64,000 bases of DNA from NCBI RefSeq assembly GCF_003123685.1, contig NZ_QCYJ01000021.1, forward strand, positions 1-64,000, given 5' to 3'. Under the pieces are notes generated by a model, which saw only the letters and a program-made list of their open reading frames with translations, had not been told where the DNA came from and did no database searches. A program made the translations under genes and the position numbers. Positions 32,921 to 41,777 of this stretch are shown piece after piece. Source of the stretch: Nocardia aurea (lineage in GTDB: Bacteria > Actinomycetota > Actinomycetes > Mycobacteriales > Mycobacteriaceae). Each line of letters begins with the position of its first letter. The first letter of the stretch is position 1.

Positions 32921-35521
32921 ATGGGGGACCGCTGGCAACTCCTCGATCGCCCCGCCGAATACCGAGCCGTTCGCGCCGCGTTGACGAACAGCGAAGGCGG
33001 CGGTGCCGTACTCGTCGGCGCCGCCGGGATCGGCAAGACCACCCTCTCCAAACTCGTGACCTCGGCCCTGGACGCTCCGGTGCGGTGGGTGGCCTGCACC
33101 GAGTCGTCCCAGGCGATTCCGCTCGGCGTCTTCGCCCCCTGGATCGCGCCGACCGCCTCCCGCGACCCCATCGCACTACTCGGCTCGGCCAGGGAGAACC
33201 TGCTCGCCGAACCACACACCGTGATCGGCGTGGACGACGCGTATCTGCTCGACAAACTCTCCGCGACGCTGCTGCATCAGATCGCCGTCGACCGCGCCGC
33301 TCCCATCGTGGCCACCGTCCGCACCGGCGAACCGGTTCCCGACGCGGTCACCTGCCTGTGGAAGGACGGCTATCTCGAGCGCGTCGAACTGCGGCCGCTG
33401 ACCAAACAGCAGTGCGTCGCTCTCGTCGAAACCGTCCTCGACGGCACCCTGGAGGGGCTCAGCGCCGATGTCATGTGGGAGTCGTCGATCGGGAACCCCC
33501 TGTTCCTGCGCAATATGGTCGAGGGCGCCGTCGAGGCGGGAACTTTGACCGAAGTCAACGGGGTGTGGCAACTGCGCGGTCCGACCGCGGTGCCTTCGGG
33601 ACTGGTCTCGCTGCTCGAGTGCAGGCTGGCCCGGTTCGGCGAGCCTGTCATGGACACACTGAAGATGCTGGCCCTCTACGAGCCGCTCGACATCGACGTG
33701 CTCGCCGATCTCGTCGGCGAGGACGCGGTGGATGCCGCCGAGATCTCCGGTCTGATACGCACCAGCAGCGACGGCCGGTCGGTCAGCGCCTGCTTCAGCC
33801 ACCCGCTGCTCGGTGACGTCGTGCGCCGCCGCATCGGCACCGCGGCGGCCCGCAAGCGGCGCGGCCGGATCGTGGAGATGCTGCGCGACCAGGATCTGAG
33901 CACCGCCTCGCACCGCATCAGACTCGCTCAACTGTGCGTGGACAGCGGCCAGGCCATCGACAACGACCTGTTGATCACCGCCGCCAAAGACGCTGTCGCC
34001 CTGTCCAATCTGCCGCTGGGCGAACGCCTGGCGCGGGCCGCGTTCGAGCGCGGCGGTGGGCTCTCCGCGGCCGAAGTGCTCTCCCGCGCCGTGCTGTGGC
34101 AGGGCCGTCCGCAGGAAGCCGACGACATCCTCGCCGATTTCGACCCCGACCGCCTCGATCAACTGGAACTCGTCCAGTGGGGTATTCCCCGGGCGAGCGT
34201 GCTGTTCTGGAGTGTGGGCGATGTCGTACGCGGCCACGAGATCATGGACCTGCTCGGAAATCGCGTCGAGCATCCGGCGCTGCGCCTGGTCATCGACGCG
34301 GCGAACGCGGCCATCGCGATCCACGAGAACAAGATCACCGAGGGCATCGAAGCCGCCGAACGTGTGCTGGCCGAGCCGAGTCCCCCGAAACAGGCGATCG
34401 ACTGGGCCGCGTTCGCCCTCGGGCTGTCGATGCCGATCGCCGGGCGCGGCGCCGATTTCGCGCCGATCGCGGCCAGGAGCCGGTCCCAGCAGAAGACCAC
34501 CGACGGCATGATCCGGGACATGGTCCGCTACGGCGACGTGATGGCGCTGACCCTCGTCGGCGATCTCGACCTCGCCGAGCAGCGGGCCGCCGAGTACAGT
34601 GAATTCTCGTCCTGCGCACAGTTTCTGGGCTGGGCCATCGCCAAGATCGGGTGCAGTGCGGTCGCCACCTATCGTGGCCGATTCCGCGAGGCGATCACCT
34701 CGTTCGAACAGGCGCTCGCCGCGTTGAACGCCGAATCCGCGCTGCCGTGGAAGCTGCCGGCGCAGTTGCTGCTCGTCCGCGCCTACGCCGCCCTCGGCGA
34801 CGCCGCCGAGGCCGAACGTGTGCTCGCCGAGGCCGACGAACACACCGGACCGCAGTTGGCCCTGCACGAGCCGCAACGCATGATCGCCCGCGCCTGGCTC
34901 GCGGCGAGCTCAGGAAGTCAGCACTGCGCGGTCGAACTCGCGCGCAAAGCCGCCGATATCGCCCACAGCTCGGGGCAGTACGCGTTGGAAGCCGAGGCCC
35001 TGCATCACGCCACCCGATTCGGCGACCGAACCGTGGCCCGACGGCTGGCCGCACTCGTCGGTCGCGCGCAGGGGCCGGTCGTGGCGATCTATGCCCGGCA
35101 CGCCGCCGCCTTCGAACGTTCCGACACCCACGCGCTCGCGGCGGTCAGCGTCGAGTTCGAGAACATCGGACTACTGCTGTCGGCCGCCGACGCCGCGGCG
35201 CAGGCCGTACCGATCCACGACCACGCGGGCAGGCGCCGACTCAGCGCCCAGGCCGCCGCCCGCGCGCTCGATCACGCCGCCCGGTGCGACGGCGCGACCA
35301 CCCCCGCCATCCAGGCCGCCGCCCACCCGCTGCCGATCACCGACCGCGAACGGGAGATCACCGCCCTCATCGCGCGCGGACTGTCCAACCGCGAGATCGC
35401 CGAGCGGCTGTGTGTCTCGGTCCGCACCGTCGAAGGACATATCTACCGGGCCTGCACCAAACTCGACGCCGCCGATCGCGACCAACTCGCGACCTTGATC
35501 TGGGGCGACCTCACCCGGTGA
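32921..35521 (+). CDS. Large ATP-binding LuxR-family regulator (LAL type)
   Basis: From the ATG at 32921 the protein has 866 residues. An AAA/STAND ATPase has Walker A GAAGIGKTTL near residue 32 and Walker B-like HTVIGVDDAYLLD. A long helical TPR-like middle follows, then a C-terminal LuxR helix-turn-helix (LPITDREREITALIARGLSN, then AERLCVSVRTVEGHIYRA). The frame is open to 32792, where an ATGA overlaps the catalase-like stop. That extension is Pro/Ala-rich and lacks homology-like features, while MGDRWQLLDRPAEYRAVRAA looks like the usual LAL start. LAL proteins are ligand-gated activators of neighbouring genes. This one is a candidate to bind the GAGTAG-type repeats around it. Confidence 0.9.
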   Translation: MGDRWQLLDRPAEYRAVRAALTNSEGGGAVLVGAAGIGKTTLSKLVTSALDAPVRWVACTESSQAIPLGVFAPWIAPTASRDPIALLGSARENLLAEPHTVIGVDDAYLLDKLSATLLHQIAVDRAAPIVATVRTGEPVPDAVTCLWKDGYLERVELRPLTKQQCVALVETVLDGTLEGLSADVMWESSIGNPLFLRNMVEGAVEAGTLTEVNGVWQLRGPTAVPSGLVSLLECRLARFGEPVMDTLKMLALYEPLDIDVLADLVGEDAVDAAEISGLIRTSSDGRSVSACFSHPLLGDVVRRRIGTAAARKRRGRIVEMLRDQDLSTASHRIRLAQLCVDSGQAIDNDLLITAAKDAVALSNLPLGERLARAAFERGGGLSAAEVLSRAVLWQGRPQEADDILADFDPDRLDQLELVQWGIPRASVLFWSVGDVVRGHEIMDLLGNRVEHPALRLVIDAANAAIAIHENKITEGIEAAERVLAEPSPPKQAIDWAAFALGLSMPIAGRGADFAPIAARSRSQQKTTDGMIRDMVRYGDVMALTLVGDLDLAEQRAAEYSEFSSCAQFLGWAIAKIGCSAVATYRGRFREAITSFEQALAALNAESALPWKLPAQLLLVRAYAALGDAAEAERVLAEADEHTGPQLALHEPQRMIARAWLAASSGSQHCAVELARKAADIAHSSGQYALEAEALHHATRFGDRTVARRLAALVGRAQGPVVAIYARHAAAFERSDTHALAAVSVEFENIGLLLSAADAAAQAVPIHDHAGRRRLSAQAAARALDHAARCDGATTPAIQAAAHPLPITDREREITALIARGLSNREIAERLCVSVRTVEGHIYRACTKLDAADRDQLATLIWGDLTR

Positions 35522-35600
35522 TCCGTTTCGGTGGTTCCACTTCGTTCTATTGAATGTGAGCCCGGCCGCAGCGAATCCACGATCCCGGTCGACGGAATTC

Positions 35601-35616
35601 GAGTGGTCGGTTACTC
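35601..35616. promoter_or_regulatory. GAGTGG-N4-TTACTC repeat upstream of the protease/hydrolase gene
   Basis: The element matches GAGTAG-N4-CTACTC with one substitution per arm and the same four-base spacer. It ends 67 bases before the ATG at 35683 and is followed by CG, as are the other copies. Confidence 0.45.
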
Positions 35617-35682
35617 GCGACCGGCGCGGGAAACGCGCCCACGCTGAGAACACCATCCACAATTCTCCGGCGAGGTGACCTC

Positions 35683-37653
35683 ATGGAAATCGACAGCGAA
35701 ATACGGACGACCGCGCGGTGTGACCAGGTGAACGCCGCGGCTCGACGATTCGCCGACAGTGCCGAGCGACGCGGCGAAGTGGCCCGTAAACGTCGGGCGA
35801 CCGATTCCGATGTCGTCGACAGCAACGAACAGATCATCGCCCGCGCCGATCGCCTGCTCGTCAGCGGTGAAGTCCCCGCGCAGGCCGTGATCGAACTGGG
35901 CGGGCAGGACCCGGTCGGCAGTATCCGCTCGCTGGAACGCGTGATCGGTTTCGCCAACGAACTCCAGGCCGTCAACTTCCTGGCACGGGGCAGCCGCGCC
36001 GCCGCCGCCGTCGCGCGGATCTCGCTGGTCGACAAAGGCCGCGAGATACCGATGGGCACCGGTTCGATGGTGTCACCGCAACTGTTGCTCACCAACAACC
36101 ACGTCCTGCCCACGCCCACGGTCGCCGAGTCGGTCGTGGTCGAGTTCATGGCCGAAGCGGGTCTCGACAACACGCCGAACACGACGGTGCGCCATCGACT
36201 CGCACCCGGCGATTTCTTCGTCACCTCCGAACATCTCGACTACACGCTGGTACGTGTCGCTTCGGGACCGGACGGCGAAGCCCCGGGGACGAGTTTCGGT
36301 TGGAATCCGTTGATCGCCGATTCGGGCAAGATCGTGATCGGTGAGGCGATGAATGTCATCGGTCATCCGATGGGCAGGCTCAAGGAGATCTCTATTCGGG
36401 ACAACCGGCTCGATCTGCAACTCGACGATTTCCTGCATTACACCTCCGACACCGAGCCGGGAAATTCGGGATCGCCCGTTTTCAACGATCAATGGGAGAT
36501 CGTCGCGCTGCACCACTCGGGTGTTCCGAAGAAGGACGACAACGGTCGGTTGCTGCGCAAGGACGGCAAGCAATGGCAGCCGGGCGACGGTGAGGACACC
36601 ATCGACTGGGTCGCCAACGAAGGCGTCCGGGTGAGTGTGCTGCTCCGCGATCTGGGGTCCAGGCGGTTCGATCCCGCGCAGCGGAAACTGCTCGACGAAC
36701 TCGGCCCCACCGCGGAACTGTCGTCCGAGTCCGCCGCGGCCGAACCCGAATCCACCGCGGTGCCGCATCTTTCGATCACCGAGAGCGCCGTGCGCGGCGC
36801 GCCGGGCAGGTCGAGCGCGTTCGGCGGCCGACGCAGTGTGATGTTCCTGCACGGTCGAGGGCAGCAGGAGCGCGATCCGGCCGATCTGCGGCGCACCTGG
36901 GCCGCCGGGTTGAACAAGGGACTGACGCTGGCGGAGCTGAGTCCTGTCGATCCCGCCGACGTGTATTTCCCCTACTACGGTAACCAGCTCATCGCGAGCA
37001 TGAGCGCGTCCGAATCGGTCGTCGACACCGGGTCCGGGCTCTACGAGAGCCTGGTGGAGGAGGTGGCGCACCGCGCGGGAATGCCGACTACCGCCGATGT
37101 CCCCGTCGCCGAGGAAGGTTTCGGCAACGTCGTGCTCGGGCGGGTGCGCGATCAGCTCGGCTGGATCGCCGCGCGCAGCCGCCTCGATTCCGTGCTGATC
37201 GGGGCTCTCTTCAAGGACGTCGCGGCCTACCTCGACGACGAGCAGGTCAGGAAGAGCGTGTTGGACACCGTGCTCACCGAGATGCCGACCCGGGGCGAAC
37301 TCGTCCTCGTCAGCCACAGTCTCGGCACCGTGGTCGCCCTGGATCTGCTCACCCAGCTGCCCCGTGAGGTGGAGGTGAGTCTGCTGGTCACCGCGGGCAG
37401 TCCGCTCGGCATGGACGCGGTCCACCGCAAACTCCTCGTCGGCGGCCCGAACAGGCCTGAGCGCGTGGGGGAGTGGCTCAACACCTGGTACGCCGGTGAT
37501 CCTGTCGCCATCGGCTGCCCGCTGCGACCGACGTGGGGGCCCGGGCTCCGGGACCTGCCCGTCGAGAACCCCGAGGACCACGCGCACGATATCGACGAAT
37601 ATCTCGCGCATCCGGAGGTGGCAGCGGTCATCGGACGAAAACTGGCCGCCTGA
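35683..37653 (+). CDS. Fusion of a trypsin-like serine protease and an alpha/beta hydrolase, cytosolic
   Basis: The 656-residue protein has a helical N-terminus (1-105), a V8/trypsin-like protease domain (about 106-330) and a C-terminal alpha/beta hydrolase (about 383-655). The protease triad is visible as LLTNNHVL (His140), LDYTLVRV (Asp186) and EPGNSGSPVF (Ser262). The hydrolase has a FLHGRGQQ oxyanion strand and a nucleophile elbow LVSHSLGT (Ser546). Its acid and His were not placed with certainty, although EDHAHDIDEYL near the end can supply the His. There is no signal peptide or membrane helix, unusual for V8-type proteases. Two unrelated serine hydrolases on one chain, next to two more signal-less proteases, suggest an internal proteolysis or conflict function. 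Confidence 0.85.
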   Translation: MEIDSEIRTTARCDQVNAAARRFADSAERRGEVARKRRATDSDVVDSNEQIIARADRLLVSGEVPAQAVIELGGQDPVGSIRSLERVIGFANELQAVNFLARGSRAAAAVARISLVDKGREIPMGTGSMVSPQLLLTNNHVLPTPTVAESVVVEFMAEAGLDNTPNTTVRHRLAPGDFFVTSEHLDYTLVRVASGPDGEAPGTSFGWNPLIADSGKIVIGEAMNVIGHPMGRLKEISIRDNRLDLQLDDFLHYTSDTEPGNSGSPVFNDQWEIVALHHSGVPKKDDNGRLLRKDGKQWQPGDGEDTIDWVANEGVRVSVLLRDLGSRRFDPAQRKLLDELGPTAELSSESAAAEPESTAVPHLSITESAVRGAPGRSSAFGGRRSVMFLHGRGQQERDPADLRRTWAAGLNKGLTLAELSPVDPADVYFPYYGNQLIASMSASESVVDTGSGLYESLVEEVAHRAGMPTTADVPVAEEGFGNVVLGRVRDQLGWIAARSRLDSVLIGALFKDVAAYLDDEQVRKSVLDTVLTEMPTRGELVLVSHSLGTVVALDLLTQLPREVEVSLLVTAGSPLGMDAVHRKLLVGGPNRPERVGEWLNTWYAGDPVAIGCPLRPTWGPGLRDLPVENPEDHAHDIDEYLAHPEVAAVIGRKLAA

Positions 37654-37675
37654 GCGAACATCCGGCGCCGATTTC

Positions 37676-37691
37676 GAGTAGTGCCTTACCC
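37676..37691. promoter_or_regulatory. GAGTAG-N4-TTACCC repeat upstream of the V8-like protease
   Basis: The left arm is identical to the perfect copy at 29647 and the right arm differs at two positions; the spacer is again four bases. It ends 92 bases before the ATG at 37783. Confidence 0.42.
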
Positions 37692-37782
37692 GCGTTCCGG
37701 ACGGCCGGTCGCGCGAGAGTTCTCGTAGCGCCATCGCGCACGGCGAACCGATCGCCTCCGGTATCGGACGACAGGAAATCTC

Positions 37783-38715
37783 ATGAACAACGATGTGAAA
37801 TTACAAGGGCACAGCCCGGTTTCGAGCGCCGGACCGCTCGTCGAAGTGATCGAACAATCGCCGGGCACCGGGACCGGCCCCGGCATCGCCTCGGCCGCGG
37901 GCGATATCGAGGATATCGAGGGGTATGTCCTGTCCGGCAGCCCCACCGTGACCGAATCCGTCGATCTCGCTGAGCTTTCCGGACTGCCCGACATCGCCTG
38001 GGCCTCCTACGGCGCGCCCGAGGTGCCGGTCGACGAGAGCATCATCGGCATCGACGACCGTGTGCAGGTGACGGCCACCGCCGACTACCCGTGGCGGGTC
38101 CACGCCTCGCTGCTGATCACCGCGGCCGACGGCTCACGCTGGGTCGGCACCGGCTGGTTCCTCGGCCCGCACACCCTCGGCACCGCCGGGCACGTGGTCT
38201 TCATCAAGAACAGCGGCGTCCCCGGCCGTGACGGCTGGGTGCGATCGATCCAGGTGATCCCGGGACGCAACGGCGCACAGCAGCCGTTCGGCTCGGTCGT
38301 CGCCTCGGGCGGCGCGTTCCGCTCGGTGACCGGCTGGACCGTCAACGGGGATCAGAACGTCGACTACGGCGCCATCGTGCTGCCGACCAACCTCGGCAAT
38401 ACGACGGGATGGTTCGGTTTCGGCGTCTACAACGACGCGACGCTGTCGGCCACCACGGCCAATATCGCCGGATACCCGGCGGACAAGCCCGCGGGCACCC
38501 AGTGGTACCACGGTGCCCGGGTGACGGCGGTCAACGCGCAGAAGGTCTTCTACGAGACCGATACGATCGGCGGCCAGAGCGGCAGCGCGGTGTATCGCCT
38601 CGTCGACGGGCAGCGGATGGCGTTCGCGATCCACGCCTACGGCGGCTCGACCGCCAACTCCGGAACCCGGATCGACACGTCGGTGTTCAACAACCTGCTC
38701 GCCTGGCGGGCATGA
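37783..38715 (+). CDS. V8-like (glutamyl endopeptidase-type) serine protease
   Basis: The 310-residue protein has an N-terminal segment of about 90 residues without a Sec signal. A trypsin-fold protease of the V8 type follows: WVGTGWFLGPHTLGTAGHVV (His137), NVDYGAIVL (Asp194) and IGGQSGSAVY (Ser266). The N-terminal region may be a propeptide or targeting segment. It is coupled by an ATGA overlap (38712-38715) to the small beta-sandwich gene, then to the subtilase. Secretion by a non-Sec route is possible, but nothing in the sequence shows it. Confidence 0.87.
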   Translation: MNNDVKLQGHSPVSSAGPLVEVIEQSPGTGTGPGIASAAGDIEDIEGYVLSGSPTVTESVDLAELSGLPDIAWASYGAPEVPVDESIIGIDDRVQVTATADYPWRVHASLLITAADGSRWVGTGWFLGPHTLGTAGHVVFIKNSGVPGRDGWVRSIQVIPGRNGAQQPFGSVVASGGAFRSVTGWTVNGDQNVDYGAIVLPTNLGNTTGWFGFGVYNDATLSATTANIAGYPADKPAGTQWYHGARVTAVNAQKVFYETDTIGGQSGSAVYRLVDGQRMAFAIHAYGGSTANSGTRIDTSVFNNLLAWRA

Positions 38716-38966
38716 CCCCCGCCCGCATCCGGGGCGTGGTCGATTCGTCCGCCGGACCGGTCGCGTTCGCGTCGGTCTACCTCGAGTCCGCGCCCACACC
38801 CGTTCCGGACATAGCCGCGATGACCGAGGAGGACGGCGGGTTCGTCCTCGCCGGGGTCGGGCCCGGCCGATACCGCATCGGGGTCAACGCCCCGGGCTAC
38901 GACCCGTGCCACGTCGAATTCACCCTCGGGTTCGATGACCTCTACCTGCGCGTACGAGTCGAATGA
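38712..38966 (+). CDS. Small carboxypeptidase-regulatory-like (CarbR/transthyretin-fold) protein
   Basis: The 84-residue protein is a single beta-sandwich domain. It reads IRGVVDSSAGPVAFASVYLE, then TEEDGGFVLAGVGPGRYRIG and NAPGYDPCHVEF, the standard CarboxypepD_reg pattern (G-x-V-x-D...G-A-x-V...T-D-x-x-G-x-F-x-L...G-x-Y...A-x-G-Y). It overlaps both neighbours by four bases (ATGA at each end), so it belongs functionally to the protease operon, perhaps as an adaptor, inhibitor or substrate-recognition unit. Confidence 0.75.
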   Translation: MTPARIRGVVDSSAGPVAFASVYLESAPTPVPDIAAMTEEDGGFVLAGVGPGRYRIGVNAPGYDPCHVEFTLGFDDLYLRVRVE

Positions 38967-40129
38967 AAGCCCCTCCTCAGCAAAGGATTACGACAGTGAA
39001 CAGAAACAACGACACGCTGGCGCACGAACGGGTGAGTCCGGTCGAGGCGCCACTGCAACGCGAGACGAGCAATGCCGAACTGATCCAGGTCGACGCGCTG
39101 ATCCGGGCGACCGAAGCCCGGCGCGCCTTCGGCGTGGCCGGTCGGCGCACCACGGTCGCGGTGCTCGACACCGGACTGCGCACGACCCACCGCGATTTCG
39201 CGGGCCGGGTTCGCGCGAGTCGCAATTTCACCGCCGACAACGGCGGCGACCCCGACGACGCCACCGACGGCCAAGGCCACGGCACCAATGTCGGCGGCAT
39301 CATCTGCGCGGGCGATCTGCACATCGGCATGGCACCCGAAGCGGGCATCGTCCCGGTCAAGGTGCTCGACGATACGGGCAGCGGATCGTTCACCGCCGTC
39401 CTCGACGCCCTGCGGTGGGTATTCGACCAGCGGGCCGCGCTCGGCATCACCGCGGTGTGCATGTCGTTGGGAGCCTCCGACAACAGGACCACCGACAGCG
39501 ATCTGGCCGGGGACGCCATCGGCCGCGCGGTGGCGGACCTCACCGCGGCCGGAGTGGTCTGCTGCGTCGCGGCGGGCAACGACTTCTTCGCCCATGACAG
39601 CGCCCAGGGCATGAGCTATCCTGCGATCTTCCGCGAGACCCTCAGCGTCGGAGCCGTATACGACTCCGACGTCGGACCGTTCTCCTACGATTCCGGCGCG
39701 CGGGTCACCGAAAGCGGCCCGGACCGGATCACGCCGTTCTCGCAGCGACTGCACGAGAGTGTCGGCGGTGCGTGCGCCACCGATATCTTCGCGCCCGGCG
39801 CACCGACCACGTCGTCGGGAATCGCCGGTGACACCGGCGAATCCGTCCAACACGGCACCAGCCAGGCCACCCCCGTCGTCGCGGGTGTCGTATTGCTCCT
39901 CCAGGATCTGCACCTGAAGGTCACCGGTGGATCACCGAGTGCGGCGGATGTGCGCCGCTGGCTGCTGGCGGGCGCGGTGTCGATCAACGACGGCGACGAC
40001 GAACGCGACAATGTCCGCAACACCGGGTTGGACTTTCCCCGGATCAGCGCGGTGGGCGCGTTGGAAGCCTGCGCCCGCGAGATCGGCGCGGAAGTCGGTG
40101 GTGTGGTGGCCGCCGCCGCGACGAAATAG
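38963..40129 (+). CDS. Subtilisin-like (S8) serine protease without signal peptide
   Basis: The 388-residue protease has the full subtilase triad: VAVLDTGLR (Asp69), GQGHGTNVGG (His106) and HGTSQATPVVAG (Ser300), plus the oxyanion Asn206 in AAGND. About 60 residues precede the catalytic domain, shorter than a typical I9 propeptide, and no export signal is seen. The ATG at 38963 overlaps the upstream stop. An in-frame GTG at 38996 with AAAGGA eight bases before it is an equally good start and would remove 11 residues. It is the last gene of the three-gene protease operon. Confidence 0.9.
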   Translation: MKAPPQQRITTVNRNNDTLAHERVSPVEAPLQRETSNAELIQVDALIRATEARRAFGVAGRRTTVAVLDTGLRTTHRDFAGRVRASRNFTADNGGDPDDATDGQGHGTNVGGIICAGDLHIGMAPEAGIVPVKVLDDTGSGSFTAVLDALRWVFDQRAALGITAVCMSLGASDNRTTDSDLAGDAIGRAVADLTAAGVVCCVAAGNDFFAHDSAQGMSYPAIFRETLSVGAVYDSDVGPFSYDSGARVTESGPDRITPFSQRLHESVGGACATDIFAPGAPTTSSGIAGDTGESVQHGTSQATPVVAGVVLLLQDLHLKVTGGSPSAADVRRWLLAGAVSINDGDDERDNVRNTGLDFPRISAVGALEACAREIGAEVGGVVAAAATK

Positions 40130-40400
40130 CCCACCAGTCCCGGGGCGACCAGCGCGACCCCCCGACACGGTGGCGGAATCGGCCACCATGACCGCGCCGC
40201 CGCCGAAGGATTCCACCGCGCCGGACAGGGCACACGCCTCGTGGCGCAGTTGTCCGCCGTCGACGCGAGCCGGACCGCGACGCTGCGTTTCGACGGAAGG
40301 CGACGCGGCGGGCTTCGGGGAGATCCGGGAAGCGGTGCGGCAGCGAGTCGAGGTCGCGGGGGCGGACGGGTGGTGGCGGTCGCGAACCTGGTCGGTGCGC

Positions 40401-41648
40401 CTACGGCGTCGCCGCCGGGGGTGAAACTACTTTAGCCGCACGCTGTTTCGCCCGCGCCCGACGGAGCAGACCTCGGATCGCGGGGAGCCAGAGCAGCGCG
40501 ACCACCATCAGCGTGAGCGCGTGCCAGGGCAGTCGCCACCACCACGGGGCGACCGTGGCGAACGTGGTCGTGGATCCGGCCTGCGGCGCGGAGAAGGACC
40601 AGGCGAGGAAGGTGTCGCCGATGGGCAGGACACCGAACGCGTAGCGTTTCGAGTCCCCGAGAGTGACCGGCATGCCGAGACTTTCGCCGAGGCCGGTGAG
40701 TGGACCGGACAGGGATCGGTCTCCGTTCGCCCGGGCCGCGCCGATGCCGACCACGGTGGCCGAGGCGCTGATGCCGAGCAGGAGTGGTCCGGAGTCCACG
40801 TCGCCCGCGCCGTCGTGGCCACGGGGATACTCCCGCACTCCCGGCAGACCGAGCGGGGTGTCGACGAACAGTCGGCGGAATACGCTGTACTGCTGCGCCG
40901 CCCACGCCGCGTCGATCTCGGGCAGGAATCGCTGGATGATCGACTGCGACGAGCCGCGCGCGCCCTCCGGCGTGGGTGCCGCCATGTGCGGCAGCAGACC
41001 CGTCGCCGGGTCGAGTCGGGTACGCGCGGAGGTGAGCCATCGCGTGACGACCGCGTCGAAACGTGATCCGACGATTCGATCGTGCGACCGCAGCGCGGCC
41101 ATGGCGACGACATTGTCGACCGGCCACGCTTGGCCCGGATAGGCCGCGAGGAAAGGCCCGTCGGTGTCGAACGCCGCCGCGAGCGCCTCGCAGTCCGCGG
41201 TGAATCGCGCGGTCTCCGGAGCGTTCGTCCCGGCGAGCTCGACGACCGCGCCGCGCAACCGACTCGACCATCCGACGTAGAAGACCCCGTACGCCGGACG
41301 TAGTCGCGCGTCGAAAACCGCTCGCCCGGTAGGAGAGTCGACATGTCGCAGCGCCCAGCGCGCTTCCCTCAGCGCCTCGTCCCGATAGGCCGGGTCGCCG
41401 CGCGCGATATCGGTCCACGTCAATCCGTAGAGGACGTAGGAGAAGACGTAGCCCTCGGGGAACATGCGCTGCATCTCCTCGGCCGAGCCGGAATCCAATT
41501 CCGCACGGATGAAACGCAATTGGGCGACCACATCGGTGCGCGGCAGATCATCGCGGTACATCCGAACCTGCGGGACGAGGAGCAGCAGTGTGAGCAGCGC
41601 CGCGGCGGCGATGTACATCGCTGTCGAGGCGGTTCGCAAGGAGATCAC
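40401..41648 (-). CDS. Membrane protein with an alpha/alpha-toroid-like extracytoplasmic domain
   Basis: The 415-residue protein has a membrane helix at each end (MYIAAAALLTLLLLVP near residue 11 and WHALTLMVVALLWLPAI near residue 378). Between them is a helical-repeat domain with motifs such as FSYVLYGLTWTDIA, YGVFYVGWSSRLRGAVVEL and AYPGQAWPVDNVVAMAAL. The arrangement recalls alpha/alpha-barrel enzymes such as linalool dehydratase-isomerase relatives or glycosidase toroids, but the key residues of those families were not verified. It is convergent with the subtilase gene. Function unknown. Confidence 0.72.
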   Translation of the reverse strand: MISLRTASTAMYIAAAALLTLLLLVPQVRMYRDDLPRTDVVAQLRFIRAELDSGSAEEMQRMFPEGYVFSYVLYGLTWTDIARGDPAYRDEALREARWALRHVDSPTGRAVFDARLRPAYGVFYVGWSSRLRGAVVELAGTNAPETARFTADCEALAAAFDTDGPFLAAYPGQAWPVDNVVAMAALRSHDRIVGSRFDAVVTRWLTSARTRLDPATGLLPHMAAPTPEGARGSSQSIIQRFLPEIDAAWAAQQYSVFRRLFVDTPLGLPGVREYPRGHDGAGDVDSGPLLLGISASATVVGIGAARANGDRSLSGPLTGLGESLGMPVTLGDSKRYAFGVLPIGDTFLAWSFSAPQAGSTTTFATVAPWWWRLPWHALTLMVVALLWLPAIRGLLRRARAKQRAAKVVSPPAATP

Positions 41649-41777
41649 CTGTCGACCCTAGGGATTCCGCGACACGCGAGCCATGTTCGGGTCGCGGCGG
41701 CGGTGTGCGCGATAGATTGACCACCGTCCGTGTTGAACATGAATTTCGTTATTGACCTCGGAGAGGAGTGTGCGGCG

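Noticed and set aside
33176..34876. Reverse open frame of 566 codons opposite the LuxR-type gene
   Set aside because: Antisense shadow; the LAL regulator frame has clear Walker and HTH motifs.
36073..37734. Reverse open frame of 553 codons opposite the protease-hydrolase fusion
   Set aside because: Antisense shadow; the catalytic triads are on the forward strand.
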